Source: CAZOKZ01 sp964580585
Lineage (GTDB): Bacteria > Sumerlaeota > Sumerlaeia > SLMS01 > JAHLLQ01
Direction of reading: 5' to 3'
Assembly: GCA_964580585.1 (NCBI GenBank)
Contig: CAZOKZ010000012.1
Coordinates: forward strand, 1-64,000
Length of the DNA: 64,000 bases
Shown: positions 17,436-25,983 of the stretch, piece after piece
Position numbering within the stretch: position 1 is the first letter of the stretch
Layout: each line of letters opens with the position of its first letter
Notes under the pieces: model-generated
Told to the model about the DNA's origin: nothing
The model's database searches: none
Seen by the model: only the letters and a program-made list of their open reading frames with translations
Position numbers and translations under genes: made by a program

Positions 17436-18624
17436 TAGCGTGAATTCCTCCATGTGTGACCATCGGCGATTCGCCACGCAAGCGATGGACCGCGCTGACG
17501 ATCAATCCGGCGGCGCGGTCGATTTCTTCGGCGGTCGTAAAGCGCGTCAGCCCAAACCGCACGCTGGAACGTGCGTGGTCTTCTCCCTCGCCGAGCGCCA
17601 GCAGCACATGGCTCGGCTCGGGTTCGGCGCTGCTGCAGGCGGAACCCGTCGAGGCCGCGATTTCCGGCACGGCGTTGAGCAATGCCCCGCTTTCGACGTA
17701 GCGAATCGCAACGTTGAGCGAGTGCGGCAGTTTGTGCGTCGGGTCGCCGTTTTCTTCGATGCCGTCGAGCGCTTCGAACAGGCGCGTGCGCAATCGGTCG
17801 CGCAAGGCGCCGAGCCGCGCGGCTTCGTCGGTCATTTCTGCGGCGGCAATTTCCATCGCACGCCCAAGCGCCACAATCGCCGGAACGTTGAGCGTCCCCG
17901 ACCTCAGGCCGCGCTCGTGCCCGCCGCCGTCGAGCTGCGCGGCGAGACGCACGCGTGGGCGCCGCTTGCGCACCGCCAGCACGCCGATGCCTTTTGGCGC
18001 GTAAAGTTTGTGCCCGGAAAGACTGAGCAGCGAAATTCCCATCGTGGCCATATCGATCGGAATTTTTCCCGCCGATTGGCTGGCGTCGGTATGAAACGGC
18101 ACGCCGCGTTCCGCGCAAACGGCTCCGATGGCGGCGATGTCCTGGATCACGCCGATTTCGTTATTCGCATGCATGATCGACACGAGGATCGTCTCGGGGC
18201 GAATCGCCGTGCGCAATTCATCGAGGTCAATCAATCCGCCGCGCCCAGCACCGAGCCGCGTGACCGCAAAACCTTGCTTTTCCAGCCGCGCCATGGGGTC
18301 CAGCACCGCGCGGTGCTCGGTGACGCATGTAACCAAGTGATTGCCACGCGCCTGATTCGCTTCGGCAATACCTTTGATGGCAAGGTTATTGGACTCGGTC
18401 GCGCCGCTGGTAAAAATGATTTCTTTCGGGTCGGCGTTGAGCGCGGCGGCGATTTGATCGCGGGCGTATTCGACGGCTTCGGCTGCTTCCCATCCATAGG
18501 AGTGGGTGTTCGAGGCTGCGTTGCCGAATTTTTCGGTCAACCATGGCAACATCGCTTCAAGCACGCGCGGATCGACCGGCGTGGTCGCGTGGCTGTCCAG
18601 GTAAATGGGGGCACTACTGGGCAT
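17428..18624 (-). CDS. Cysteine desulfurase (NifS/IscS family)
   Basis: 398 residues. This PLP enzyme moves sulfur from cysteine for Fe-S cluster building. Marks: IYLDSHATTPVDPRV at the start, SGATESNNLAIKG, TEHRAVLDP, SIMHANNEIGVIQDI, the PLP lysine in SLSGHKLYAPKG, and the catalytic loop ASTGSACSSAEPEPSHVL with its Cys. ATG 18624 is used because GAGGAG precedes it and YLDSHATTP is the family start; the open frame extends 40 residues upstream without support. Co-transcribed with the ferredoxin gene. Confidence 0.92.
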   Translation of the reverse strand: MPSSAPIYLDSHATTPVDPRVLEAMLPWLTEKFGNAASNTHSYGWEAAEAVEYARDQIAAALNADPKEIIFTSGATESNNLAIKGIAEANQARGNHLVTCVTEHRAVLDPMARLEKQGFAVTRLGAGRGGLIDLDELRTAIRPETILVSIMHANNEIGVIQDIAAIGAVCAERGVPFHTDASQSAGKIPIDMATMGISLLSLSGHKLYAPKGIGVLAVRKRRPRVRLAAQLDGGGHERGLRSGTLNVPAIVALGRAMEIAAAEMTDEAARLGALRDRLRTRLFEALDGIEENGDPTHKLPHSLNVAIRYVESGALLNAVPEIAASTGSACSSAEPEPSHVLLALGEGEDHARSSVRFGLTRFTTAEEIDRAAGLIVSAVHRLRGESPMVTHGGIHANG

Positions 18625-18743
18625 TCGGGGGCACTCCTCATCAAGCGCCAACTTTACCGAACAACGGCGTCGGCACACAACGCGAATCCACCTCGCGAAC
18701 GGGGGCCCATCCGTCCGCGAACCGGTTTCAGTGCTTCCCGGCA

Positions 18744-19385
18744 CTAAACGCTATACCGACGAACAAGTCCAACAACTACGCCCTGAATCGCAACGTCGGT
18801 GGCTTTCACATAAATGGGAGCCATGTATGGATTAGCGGGCTGCAGGCGAACTTGCTCACCTTCGTGATGGAAATATTTAACCGTTGTTTCGTAATTATTC
18901 ACCAGCGCCACAACCACCTGACCGTTACGTGCCTGGTTTCGGCGTTCGCAAATGATGAAGTCGCCTTCCTGAATGCCTTCTTCGATCATTGAATCGCCAC
19001 GCACGCGAAGGACAAACGTTTCGTCTGCATTTCGCACTAGATCAGCGGGCACACTGAGCCGCTCACTCAGGTCGTCTTCGCACACATCGAGCGGTTGGCC
19101 CGCTGCCACGGTGCCGCGAATCGGTATCGCGTAACAGGCATCGAGCTCCATCTGAACCATTTGCGGCGTGTGCAAATCGTTACAGATTTCAATGCCGCGT
19201 CCCCGGTTCCAGTGACGACGGATAAGGCCCTTTTCGGCCAAATTTGACAAGTGCTTGTGAACAGTGGCGAGCGAGGACAGACTCATCCCCTTGGCTACTT
19301 CTTCGAGCGAAGGCGAGTATCCCTTCTCTTCAATGAATCCTTTGATGAACTCGAACACTTCCCGCTGGCGTCGTGTCAAATACAT
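18744..19385 (-). CDS. lexA: LexA repressor
   Basis: 213 residues. N-terminal winged helix: LTRRQREVFEFIKGFIEEKGYSP then SLATVHKHLSNLAEKGLIRR as the recognition helix and wing. The C-terminal S24 peptidase fold has the Ala-Gly self-cleavage site in IRGTVAAGQPLD, the nucleophile in VRGDSMIEEGIQEGDF and the general base Lys in ETTVKYFHHEG. It represses DNA-damage genes until RecA filaments trigger autocleavage. ATG 19385 is used because GGGAGACGACC lies just before it and family proteins begin here. The DNA-binding segment differs from both E. coli and Bacillus LexA, so its operator may differ. recA and addA are within 6 kb. Confidence 0.93.
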   Translation of the reverse strand: MYLTRRQREVFEFIKGFIEEKGYSPSLEEVAKGMSLSSLATVHKHLSNLAEKGLIRRHWNRGRGIEICNDLHTPQMVQMELDACYAIPIRGTVAAGQPLDVCEDDLSERLSVPADLVRNADETFVLRVRGDSMIEEGIQEGDFIICERRNQARNGQVVVALVNNYETTVKYFHHEGEQVRLQPANPYMAPIYVKATDVAIQGVVVGLVRRYSV

Positions 19386-19532
19386 GGTCGTCTCCCACAC
19401 AGTATGTCTCTTCGTCATTCCTACTCGACAATTCAGCGAAGGTTGGGCGAAAGTCAAGAGCAAAGATAAAGCGAAATGTCTTTTCTCGCCACTTCAACGC
19501 CTCTTCAACGTGCATTCAATGGTTCAGATCGA

Positions 19533-19552
19533 TTCAGTGCAAATTCACTGAA
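19533..19552. promoter_or_regulatory. Palindrome in lexA/phosphoesterase intergenic region
   Basis: TTCAGTG and CACTGAA form perfect 7-base arms around CAAATT, amid several further TTCA words. It lies 148 bases upstream of lexA and 87 bases upstream of the divergent phosphoesterase gene. It could be an operator; it matches no LexA box I know. Confidence 0.35.
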
Positions 19553-19638
19553 AATTCAGCCTCGCTTAGACGGACGCCACACAGCGTTTTTTGTACTCTT
19601 CGACCAGACTTTACCTTCTGGAAGCGAGCAAACTAACG

Positions 19639-20763
19639 ATGTTAATAACGATTTCCGACTTGCATTGGGGCGCGGGTGATGCGCTCGACGATTTTTTATG
19701 GTGGGGTGGCAACCCGAATGGCCCGGCGCCTTCGGAACGCGCCGCCGCGCTCGAACGCCAGGACACCTTGTTTGCCATGTTCCTGGAAACCAAAATGGCC
19801 GCCGCCAAATCGGCGGGATTGCGCCCAACTTTGCTGCTGTTGGGAGACACGTTCGATTTCTGGCAAGTCCAACGCCGTCGCGAACCACCCACCGAAGCGC
19901 TTGAACGCATTTTGACCGCCCACGTGCACGCATTTTCCGCTCTTCGCACCTGGATGGGCGATGGTGGACGAATCGAATTGGTGGTTGGCAATCACGATCA
20001 ACCCTTGGTTGATGCAAACGCGTGGGCTGTGCTCGCCGAATTGTTGCCCGGAATTAACGCGCGATCGAATGGCCAGCCAGCGCATTATTTCAGCGACGAA
20101 GCCACGGGCCTTTATGCCGAACACGGGCATCGTTGGGACCCGCACAATCGTATTCGCCACCTCGGTAACCCCGATTCTTCGTGCCAGGGTTACTGGATCG
20201 TTCGCCACATCGTGAACGAGTTGGAACCAACCATGCCGTGGATTGACAAAACCACCGACGGCATCGGAAACATTATTCGCGTCGCTCAAATGGTCATGAC
20301 GCCAGACGCTCGCCGACGCGCGTTTCGTGGGCTGGCGCGCGCGCTGCGGGGGCCTTCGTTTATCAAACGTGTGCTCGATCCCTGGAAAGACGGTCGGTCG
20401 GCCGATTGGCGCGAACTGGCCAACCGCGAATTAGCGATGATGAATAACGGGATCGAACGAGCCACGATGCCACGTCCCGGCGGCACTACGGGTCCTTTGC
20501 CGATGAATTTTCGCTATTTTGCTTCGGGTCACACGCACGAAGCCCTTCGCGTGCAAACCCGCCATGCTGTCGAACGTTTCAACACCGGCACCTGGCGACC
20601 ACTGCTCACCGGTACGGGCCAACACCTGCGCATGATCCAACCGCTGCATTACGCACAGCTCATCCCCGACGGCGCGGGCGATTGGGAACTCAGCCTGCGC
20701 AGTTGGGCCGAGGAAGCCAAAATATCTTCCTCGACACCGACAGGGATAAAGGACGAGGGATGA
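19639..20763 (+). CDS. Calcineurin-like metallophosphoesterase
   Basis: 374 residues. The five metallophosphatase blocks are present in order: ITISDLHWG (D-x-H), LLLLGDTFDFW (GD-x2-D), VVGNHDQPL (GNHD), AEHGHRWDPHN (GH), and FASGHTHEAL (GHTH). The FDFW and GHRWDP features resemble LpxH-like UDP-diacylglucosamine hydrolases and relatives, but the protein is longer, so its substrate is open. ATG 19639 begins right at the first motif (MLITISDLHWG). It is divergent from lexA and 48 bases before addA. Confidence 0.83.
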   Translation: MLITISDLHWGAGDALDDFLWWGGNPNGPAPSERAAALERQDTLFAMFLETKMAAAKSAGLRPTLLLLGDTFDFWQVQRRREPPTEALERILTAHVHAFSALRTWMGDGGRIELVVGNHDQPLVDANAWAVLAELLPGINARSNGQPAHYFSDEATGLYAEHGHRWDPHNRIRHLGNPDSSCQGYWIVRHIVNELEPTMPWIDKTTDGIGNIIRVAQMVMTPDARRRAFRGLARALRGPSFIKRVLDPWKDGRSADWRELANRELAMMNNGIERATMPRPGGTTGPLPMNFRYFASGHTHEALRVQTRHAVERFNTGTWRPLLTGTGQHLRMIQPLHYAQLIPDGAGDWELSLRSWAEEAKISSSTPTGIKDEG

Positions 20764-20811
20764 GGAATGTTTGGAAAGCAAAATTCCATTTGTCGCTTCT
20801 TGAAATAACGA

Positions 20812-23800
20812 ATGACAAGAAACTGGACACTCGCTCAGCAGAACGCCATTGATGCGCGCGATCAGAACGTACTGGTCAGCGCGGGCGCGGGCGCGGGCAA
20901 AACCGCGACATTGGTGGAACGCGTCTATCGCTTGATCACCGATCCACGCGATCCGGTGTCGCTGGAATCGATGCTGATCGTAACGTTTACAAGAGCAGCG
21001 GCGGCGGAAATGCGCGAACGCCTCGGTGAACAACTTCGACACGCACTGAACGAGGCCTTCGATTCCAACGCACCAGAAGAAACCATCCGTCGGTTGCGCA
21101 GCCAACTCATCCTGCTCCCGCGCGCGCCGATTTCCACGCTCCACAGCTTCTGTATGCAACTTCTGCGCGAGCACGCCGAAAAAGTAAATCTACCGCCAGA
21201 CTTCGATTTGATGGCCGAAGAAGAAGCTTATCTGCAACGAGGCGAATGGATTGACGACGCCATCGAAGCCTGTGTTGAGGAACCGGAATGCGGTGAAATT
21301 CTTCGCGAAATTCTCGAACAACTTCCCCCCGCATTCGGCACCGAAGCAGTCGCGACCATCGTTCGCCGTTTGCACCATTTCCTCGAGGCGATGCCTGATC
21401 CCAAGGGATACACCACGCGCGTTCTCGAAGATTATCGCCGTGCGGGCGACGCATCGGTTCCATGGTCCGAATGTATGTTCGGTCGCGAAATCGTCTCGGC
21501 GATCAAAGAGCCACTCGAACGTACACGACAAGCGTTGGACGTTTTTTTTCGCACTGCCCCCAATCGCGGCTTCAAAGCCAATTGGACTCAGAAATACTGG
21601 GATCGGGCACGCCAAATCGATCAATCAATCGAAGCGTTCCTTGAATCGCTTGACGACGACATCCCCCTGCCGGATTTCAAGGAATTTTTGAAGCTCGAAA
21701 GCCGCCGCAGCCTTGGTAAAACACCCGACCCCACCGACGCGGCGCTTTCGGAAGCGGGGCAATTGCTGAAACCTCCCATGGACGCCGCGCGCGATGAACT
21801 AGGCAAACTTGTCAGCGAACCATCCGTTCGAGCAATGCGTCATCAAGTAGCTGCCTGCGCGTCCTTCGTTGAATTACTGCTCGGGAAATTGGGCAACGAT
21901 CTTTGCGACGAAATCCTCACTCGTCACATCGAGCAGCGCCGCTTAACGTTTGCTCATTTGGAACGACTGGCGTTGAAACTACTTACCGACTCGAACGAAG
22001 CCAGTCGTCTTCTGCGCGAACGATTCGAGCATGTGCTGGTGGACGAATTCCAGGACGTAAACGCTCTTCAGGCGCAATTGCTGCGCGCAATCGCGCGGCC
22101 AGGGACGGAGGAAAATGCTTCGCCGGGCAATCTGTTCGTCGTCGGCGACGTGAAGCAATCAATCTATGGGTTTCGCCAAGCCGATCCGCGCCAATTCCAG
22201 GAACTTTACGCGCGATATCACCCCTACGGCGCAGGGAAATCGGCGCAACCCGGCGCGCGCATCAGCTTGCGTGAAAATTTCCGCACCGCCCCCGCGCTGC
22301 TCCGGGAGTTGAATCGTTTTTTTGCGGCTCTCTTTACGCGTGAACTTGGCGGGATCGAATACGATACCGCGCATCAATTCATTCCAGGTCGGCAGGAGTT
22401 TTTTTTCAACTCTCCCCGTTTGGAATTTCACTTGATCGAACAACAATTCGACTGGTCTCCCGCGCCGGGGGACGGAGACGATTCCGATGGGGACGGAGAC
22501 GCGGATGTTTTGAGCGAAGCCAATGAGCGAGAGGCTCAATACGTTGCCGAACGCATTCGCGACCTGAACGTGCCATGGGGTGACGTTGCCGTTTTGTTGC
22601 GATCGGCATCGGGTACAGCGACAAAACTAATCGAAGCATTTCAACGCGTCGGCATTCCCTACCACACAGAAGAATCCATTGGATTTCTGACACAGCAGGA
22701 AGTGCGCGACGTGCTCGCGTTGTTGCGCGTGATCGACAATCCCTATCAGGAAGTCGCGCTCGTCGGTTGCCTGCGCGGACCAGTCGGTCAATGGACGGAA
22801 AATGATTTGGTGCATTTGCGCCTGGTCAATCGCGAAGGGTTGTTGTTTGACAATCTAAAGCACGCAGCACAGGCGAACGGACATTTGCTGGAATTCAAAA
22901 CTCAAAAATTTCTCGAACGTTTACGCCACTGGCAACATGCCTCTCAACGCGAATCGATGGAGATTCTGTTCGCGCGGTTGTATGATGAAATGCACTGGCG
23001 CGAACGGGCTGCGGTGTTGCCCAACGGCGATCAACGCGTGGCTAATTTGCTCTACCTGCAGGAACGTGGCGTGCAATTCGACTCGTTCCGCCGCAAAGGA
23101 CTCACGCGATTTTTGCGTTTCATCGACGATCTGATTGAACGCGGCGAGGACCTCGGTCAACCCGCTGCCGCGCCGCCTAATGCGAACGTGGTGCGCGTGA
23201 TGACAATGCACAAAAGTAAAGGCTTGCAATTTCCCATCGTGATTGTGCCGTTCATGGGACGCTCATTCAACATGAAGGATTCGATGGCCCCCGTGCTTTG
23301 GGATGCGGAACGATGGGTGGGAACGCAATTCACTCCCGGCGGAAAATACGGCGATGGACAAACATCCGTCGCCCGGCAATTGCTTGTCGAACCGATTCGG
23401 ACGAAATCGCGATCCGAAGAATTACGTTTGCTTTATGTCGCCATGACACGCGCCGAAGAACGCCTGTTGCTTTTCGGCTCAGAACGTAACGCCCTGAATC
23501 GACTGCAGGAAATACAAGCCCTGACTGAACTTCCCAACGAACGTCGTTTGCACATCAATTCGGCGAACTCGCCATTGGACTGGGCGCTTTTGGCCTTGAG
23601 CGAGCAGGGTGAATTTCGATCGTTTGGTCAGGAAAACCCAATCGTCTCAACCGGCGGGGACAGAGTAGTCTTTCATCTGGTCGAAGAGACAGGGACGGAG
23701 TCTGTTCTCCGTCCCCAGGAATCCCCGTCGGACGACGCGGCATTCCGCGAACGCCTGCAATCAGCGGTCCCGGAATTTAATCAGGCAGTCGAACACATTG

Positions 23801-24606
23801 CACATCTTGCAAATCGACAAATCGAACCACCCTTGCGCGCCAAGGTGTCGGCTACCGAGGCCAAGCGCGTGTACGAGTCGCTGCATTCCGAAGAAAACCC
23901 GCCTGCGCGTCCCGCTGTAGCGTACATAAAGAAATCCGAAAAAGCCGAGCCGGAATGGTGGCCCGCTTCGTTGACCGAACAGCCAAAAACGCGCTCGGGC
24001 GGACGCCGGGTGGGAACGCTGACCCATCGGCTGTGTGCGTTGCTTGATCTGGAGGCGGTGAAAAACGGCATACTTTCCAGTGAGCAACTGGACCGCCTGA
24101 CCCACGATGGTTTCTTTACCGAAGACGAAGCCGCGATGATTTCCACGAAGGATATCGACAACTTTTTCCGCGATCCGGAACTTGGCCAGCGAGTCGTACG
24201 GGCACACGCCACCGCGCAAAGAGAAATACCGTTTACCGTGCGCCTCGATGCAGGCGAGCTGGAACCGAATTATTCCGTCCCCAACGAAGGGTTGCTGTTC
24301 CAAGGCGTCGTCGATTTAATGTTTCGTGAACCAACTCGCAACGGAACCGGTGAGCAGATTATTTTAGTGGATTTCAAGACGGATTACTGGGACGGAACCA
24401 GTGAACATTTTTTCGCTCTCGAAGAGGCCTATCGTTCCCAGATGATTTTGTATCGCGTGGGAATGGAGCGTGCGCTGGGCACTCCCGTCGCGGAAACATG
24501 GCTGTATTTTTTAAGGGCGAGCCAACCGATCAAGGTCAACTCGCCCACTGATGAGGAAGAATGGCTACGTTACTTACGCGATGCCTACAAACAACTGTCT
24601 CCCTGA
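20812..24606 (+). CDS. addA: AddA-type ATP-dependent helicase/nuclease
   Basis: 1264 residues, near the usual AddA size. Superfamily 1A helicase: Q motif and Walker A (WTLAQQNAI, GAGAGKT about 25-31), Walker B VDEFQDVN (about 411), VGDVKQSIYGFRQADP, FRTAPALL, VMTMHKSKGLQF, LLYVAMTRAEERL. The C-terminal RecB-type nuclease has VVDLM, VDFKTDYWDG (about 1187-1191) and SQMILYRVGM, so both activities look intact. It would process double-strand ends for RecA. No addB partner is in the window. Two GGGACGGAG-type repeat insertions lie in frame near residues 553-563 and 961-968, giving GDGDDSDGDGD and TGTESVLRP. It is convergent with recA, three bases apart. Confidence 0.9.
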   Translation: MTRNWTLAQQNAIDARDQNVLVSAGAGAGKTATLVERVYRLITDPRDPVSLESMLIVTFTRAAAAEMRERLGEQLRHALNEAFDSNAPEETIRRLRSQLILLPRAPISTLHSFCMQLLREHAEKVNLPPDFDLMAEEEAYLQRGEWIDDAIEACVEEPECGEILREILEQLPPAFGTEAVATIVRRLHHFLEAMPDPKGYTTRVLEDYRRAGDASVPWSECMFGREIVSAIKEPLERTRQALDVFFRTAPNRGFKANWTQKYWDRARQIDQSIEAFLESLDDDIPLPDFKEFLKLESRRSLGKTPDPTDAALSEAGQLLKPPMDAARDELGKLVSEPSVRAMRHQVAACASFVELLLGKLGNDLCDEILTRHIEQRRLTFAHLERLALKLLTDSNEASRLLRERFEHVLVDEFQDVNALQAQLLRAIARPGTEENASPGNLFVVGDVKQSIYGFRQADPRQFQELYARYHPYGAGKSAQPGARISLRENFRTAPALLRELNRFFAALFTRELGGIEYDTAHQFIPGRQEFFFNSPRLEFHLIEQQFDWSPAPGDGDDSDGDGDADVLSEANEREAQYVAERIRDLNVPWGDVAVLLRSASGTATKLIEAFQRVGIPYHTEESIGFLTQQEVRDVLALLRVIDNPYQEVALVGCLRGPVGQWTENDLVHLRLVNREGLLFDNLKHAAQANGHLLEFKTQKFLERLRHWQHASQRESMEILFARLYDEMHWRERAAVLPNGDQRVANLLYLQERGVQFDSFRRKGLTRFLRFIDDLIERGEDLGQPAAAPPNANVVRVMTMHKSKGLQFPIVIVPFMGRSFNMKDSMAPVLWDAERWVGTQFTPGGKYGDGQTSVARQLLVEPIRTKSRSEELRLLYVAMTRAEERLLLFGSERNALNRLQEIQALTELPNERRLHINSANSPLDWALLALSEQGEFRSFGQENPIVSTGGDRVVFHLVEETGTESVLRPQESPSDDAAFRERLQSAVPEFNQAVEHIAHLANRQIEPPLRAKVSATEAKRVYESLHSEENPPARPAVAYIKKSEKAEPEWWPASLTEQPKTRSGGRRVGTLTHRLCALLDLEAVKNGILSSEQLDRLTHDGFFTEDEAAMISTKDIDNFFRDPELGQRVVRAHATAQREIPFTVRLDAGELEPNYSVPNEGLLFQGVVDLMFREPTRNGTGEQIILVDFKTDYWDGTSEHFFALEEAYRSQMILYRVGMERALGTPVAETWLYFLRASQPIKVNSPTDEEEWLRYLRDAYKQLSP
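22468..22501 (+). repeat. In-frame direct repeat inside addA
   Basis: Two copies of GGGGACGGAGACG (22468-22480 and 22489-22501), 21 bases apart, encode an Asp/Gly-rich linker. The word GGGACGGAG belongs to the hairpin family seen at 35407 and 41722. Confidence 0.7.
23692..23715 (+). repeat. GGGACGGAG hairpin inside addA
   Basis: Nine-base perfect arms GGGACGGAG and CTCCGTCCC with loop TCTGTT, inside the coding sequence and in frame. It encodes GTESVLRP in a region between helicase and nuclease domains that is usually variable. Confidence 0.75.
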
Positions 24607-24609
24607 AGA

Positions 24610-25686
24610 TCAGTTATTCGACGTTGAAACTTCATCGTCATTTGGCAGTTCGTCAAACCCCTCTGTCATCCCGCATTTTTCCTTCACATCGGCCAGGATT
24701 GCGTCGCGAATTTCCGGGTTTTCCATCAGGAATATCTTGGAATTTTCACGTCCTTGCCCAAGACGTTCGCCTTTGTAAGAAAACCATGCCCCACTCTTTT
24801 CGACGACTTTGTGCATAATACCAAAATCGATCAAATCGCCTTCGCGGCTGATTCCCTTGCCAAACATGATATCGAATTCCGTCTCCCGAAACGGAGGAGC
24901 GCATTTGTTTTTCACCACACGCACACGCACACGGTTACCCGTATTTACCGCCTGGTCCTTGATTGCTCCAATGCGCCGGACATCAACGCGAATTGAGCAA
25001 TAGAACTTGAGTGCGCGACCGCCCGGCGTCGTTTCCGGGCTGCCAAACATCACTCCGATTTTTTCGCGAATCTGGTTAATGAAAATGACCGTGGTATTCG
25101 ATTGGCTGATCGCACCGGTCAGCTTCCGCAACGCCTGGCTCATCAAACGTGCCTGCAAGCCCACATGCGAATCGCCGATTTCACCTTCGAGTTCCGCGCG
25201 CGGCACCAGCGCCGCCACCGAGTCCACCACAATGATATCGACGGCGTTACTTTTCACCAATGTTTCCACGATATCCAGCGCTTGTTCGCCGTAATCCGGT
25301 TGACTGATCAGCAATTCATCCAGGTTCACCCCCAGCGCCTTGGTATATTTCGGGTCCATGGCATGTTCAACATCGATAAAGGCAGCCACCCCGCCAGCCG
25401 CCTGAGCGCTGGCCACCGCGTGCAGTGCCACCGTCGTTTTACCCGAACTTTCCGGGCCATAGACTTCGATAATACGTCCACGCGGAAACCCCCAACAACC
25501 AAGGGCATAATCAAAGGAAATCGATCCCGTTGAAATCGCGGGGATTTCATCGGCTTCGAGGCGTTCGCCGAACCGGCGAATGATTCCATCGCCGTGATTT
25601 TTCCGAACTTGGGATAACGCCAGCTCAAGCGCCTCTCCGCGCTTTCCTGGGGCTGATTTGGAATTCGACTTCGTTTTGGCGGCCAT
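24610..25686 (-). CDS. recA: Recombinase RecA
   Basis: 358 residues. Strand-exchange ATPase and co-protease for LexA. Marks: Walker A GPESSGKTT, FIDVEHAMDPKYTKALGVN (a variant of the usual FIDAEHALDP), IVVDSVAALVPRAELEGE (Walker B), loop L1/L2 region INQIREKIGVMFGSPETTPGGRALKFYCSIRVDVRR, and an acidic C-terminus (DELPNDDE). ATG 25686 has AGGAG nine bases upstream; the open frame extends 19 residues further without support. Convergent with addA. Confidence 0.96.
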   Translation of the reverse strand: MAAKTKSNSKSAPGKRGEALELALSQVRKNHGDGIIRRFGERLEADEIPAISTGSISFDYALGCWGFPRGRIIEVYGPESSGKTTVALHAVASAQAAGGVAAFIDVEHAMDPKYTKALGVNLDELLISQPDYGEQALDIVETLVKSNAVDIIVVDSVAALVPRAELEGEIGDSHVGLQARLMSQALRKLTGAISQSNTTVIFINQIREKIGVMFGSPETTPGGRALKFYCSIRVDVRRIGAIKDQAVNTGNRVRVRVVKNKCAPPFRETEFDIMFGKGISREGDLIDFGIMHKVVEKSGAWFSYKGERLGQGRENSKIFLMENPEIRDAILADVKEKCGMTEGFDELPNDDEVSTSNN

Positions 25687-25712
25687 GTTGCAAACTCCTG
25701 TGTTGTACCGGG

Positions 25713-25732
25713 TGAACTCAATGTTGAGTTCA
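25713..25732. promoter_or_regulatory. Perfect 20-bp palindrome upstream of recA
   Basis: Arms TGAACTCAA and TTGAGTTCA around TG, 27-46 bases before the recA start. A TTGACC-like -35 lies further upstream on the minus strand, so the palindrome would sit over or just after the -10 region. Position and symmetry fit a LexA operator; the sequence does not match GAAC-N4-GTTC or CTGT-N8-ACAG. Confidence 0.5.
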
Positions 25733-25983
25733 TCCAGCCTCATCCACTGGCGGTGGTCAATCTAAAAAGCGAAGAAAATACGAATAGATGAATGGGTTGC
25801 TTTGCTCGGGAAGGCGCGATGGAACATCGTTCCGGTTTCGCCAATGTTTCGCACCCGCAAATGCCTGCTGTCAAGTCCATCTCGCCGAGATTGTGCATCT
25901 AGCCATTGCACCCGGCATTGCCTTGTTCCTATTCTGCGGCACCCGAAAGGGACCATTCGTTCCGGAGCATCCGTACCCTACTC

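Noticed and set aside
16835..17443. 202-codon plus-strand frame in the spacer and ferredoxin region
   Set aside because: Crosses a repeat remnant and the antisense of the ferredoxin gene; late part is Arg/Pro-rich shadow.
17392..18747. 451-codon plus-strand frame opposite the cysteine desulfurase
   Set aside because: Antisense of a gene with complete PLP-enzyme motifs; no homology-like features.
25713..25732. Reading the recA palindrome as a classical Gram-positive SOS box
   Set aside because: GAAC and GTTC are 10 bases apart, not 4, so the known consensus is not met; it is kept only as a candidate new operator.
25744..25983. Possible cobalamin riboswitch upstream of cobA-hemD
   Set aside because: No B12-box-like sequence or paired-arm pattern was visible in the 240 bases.
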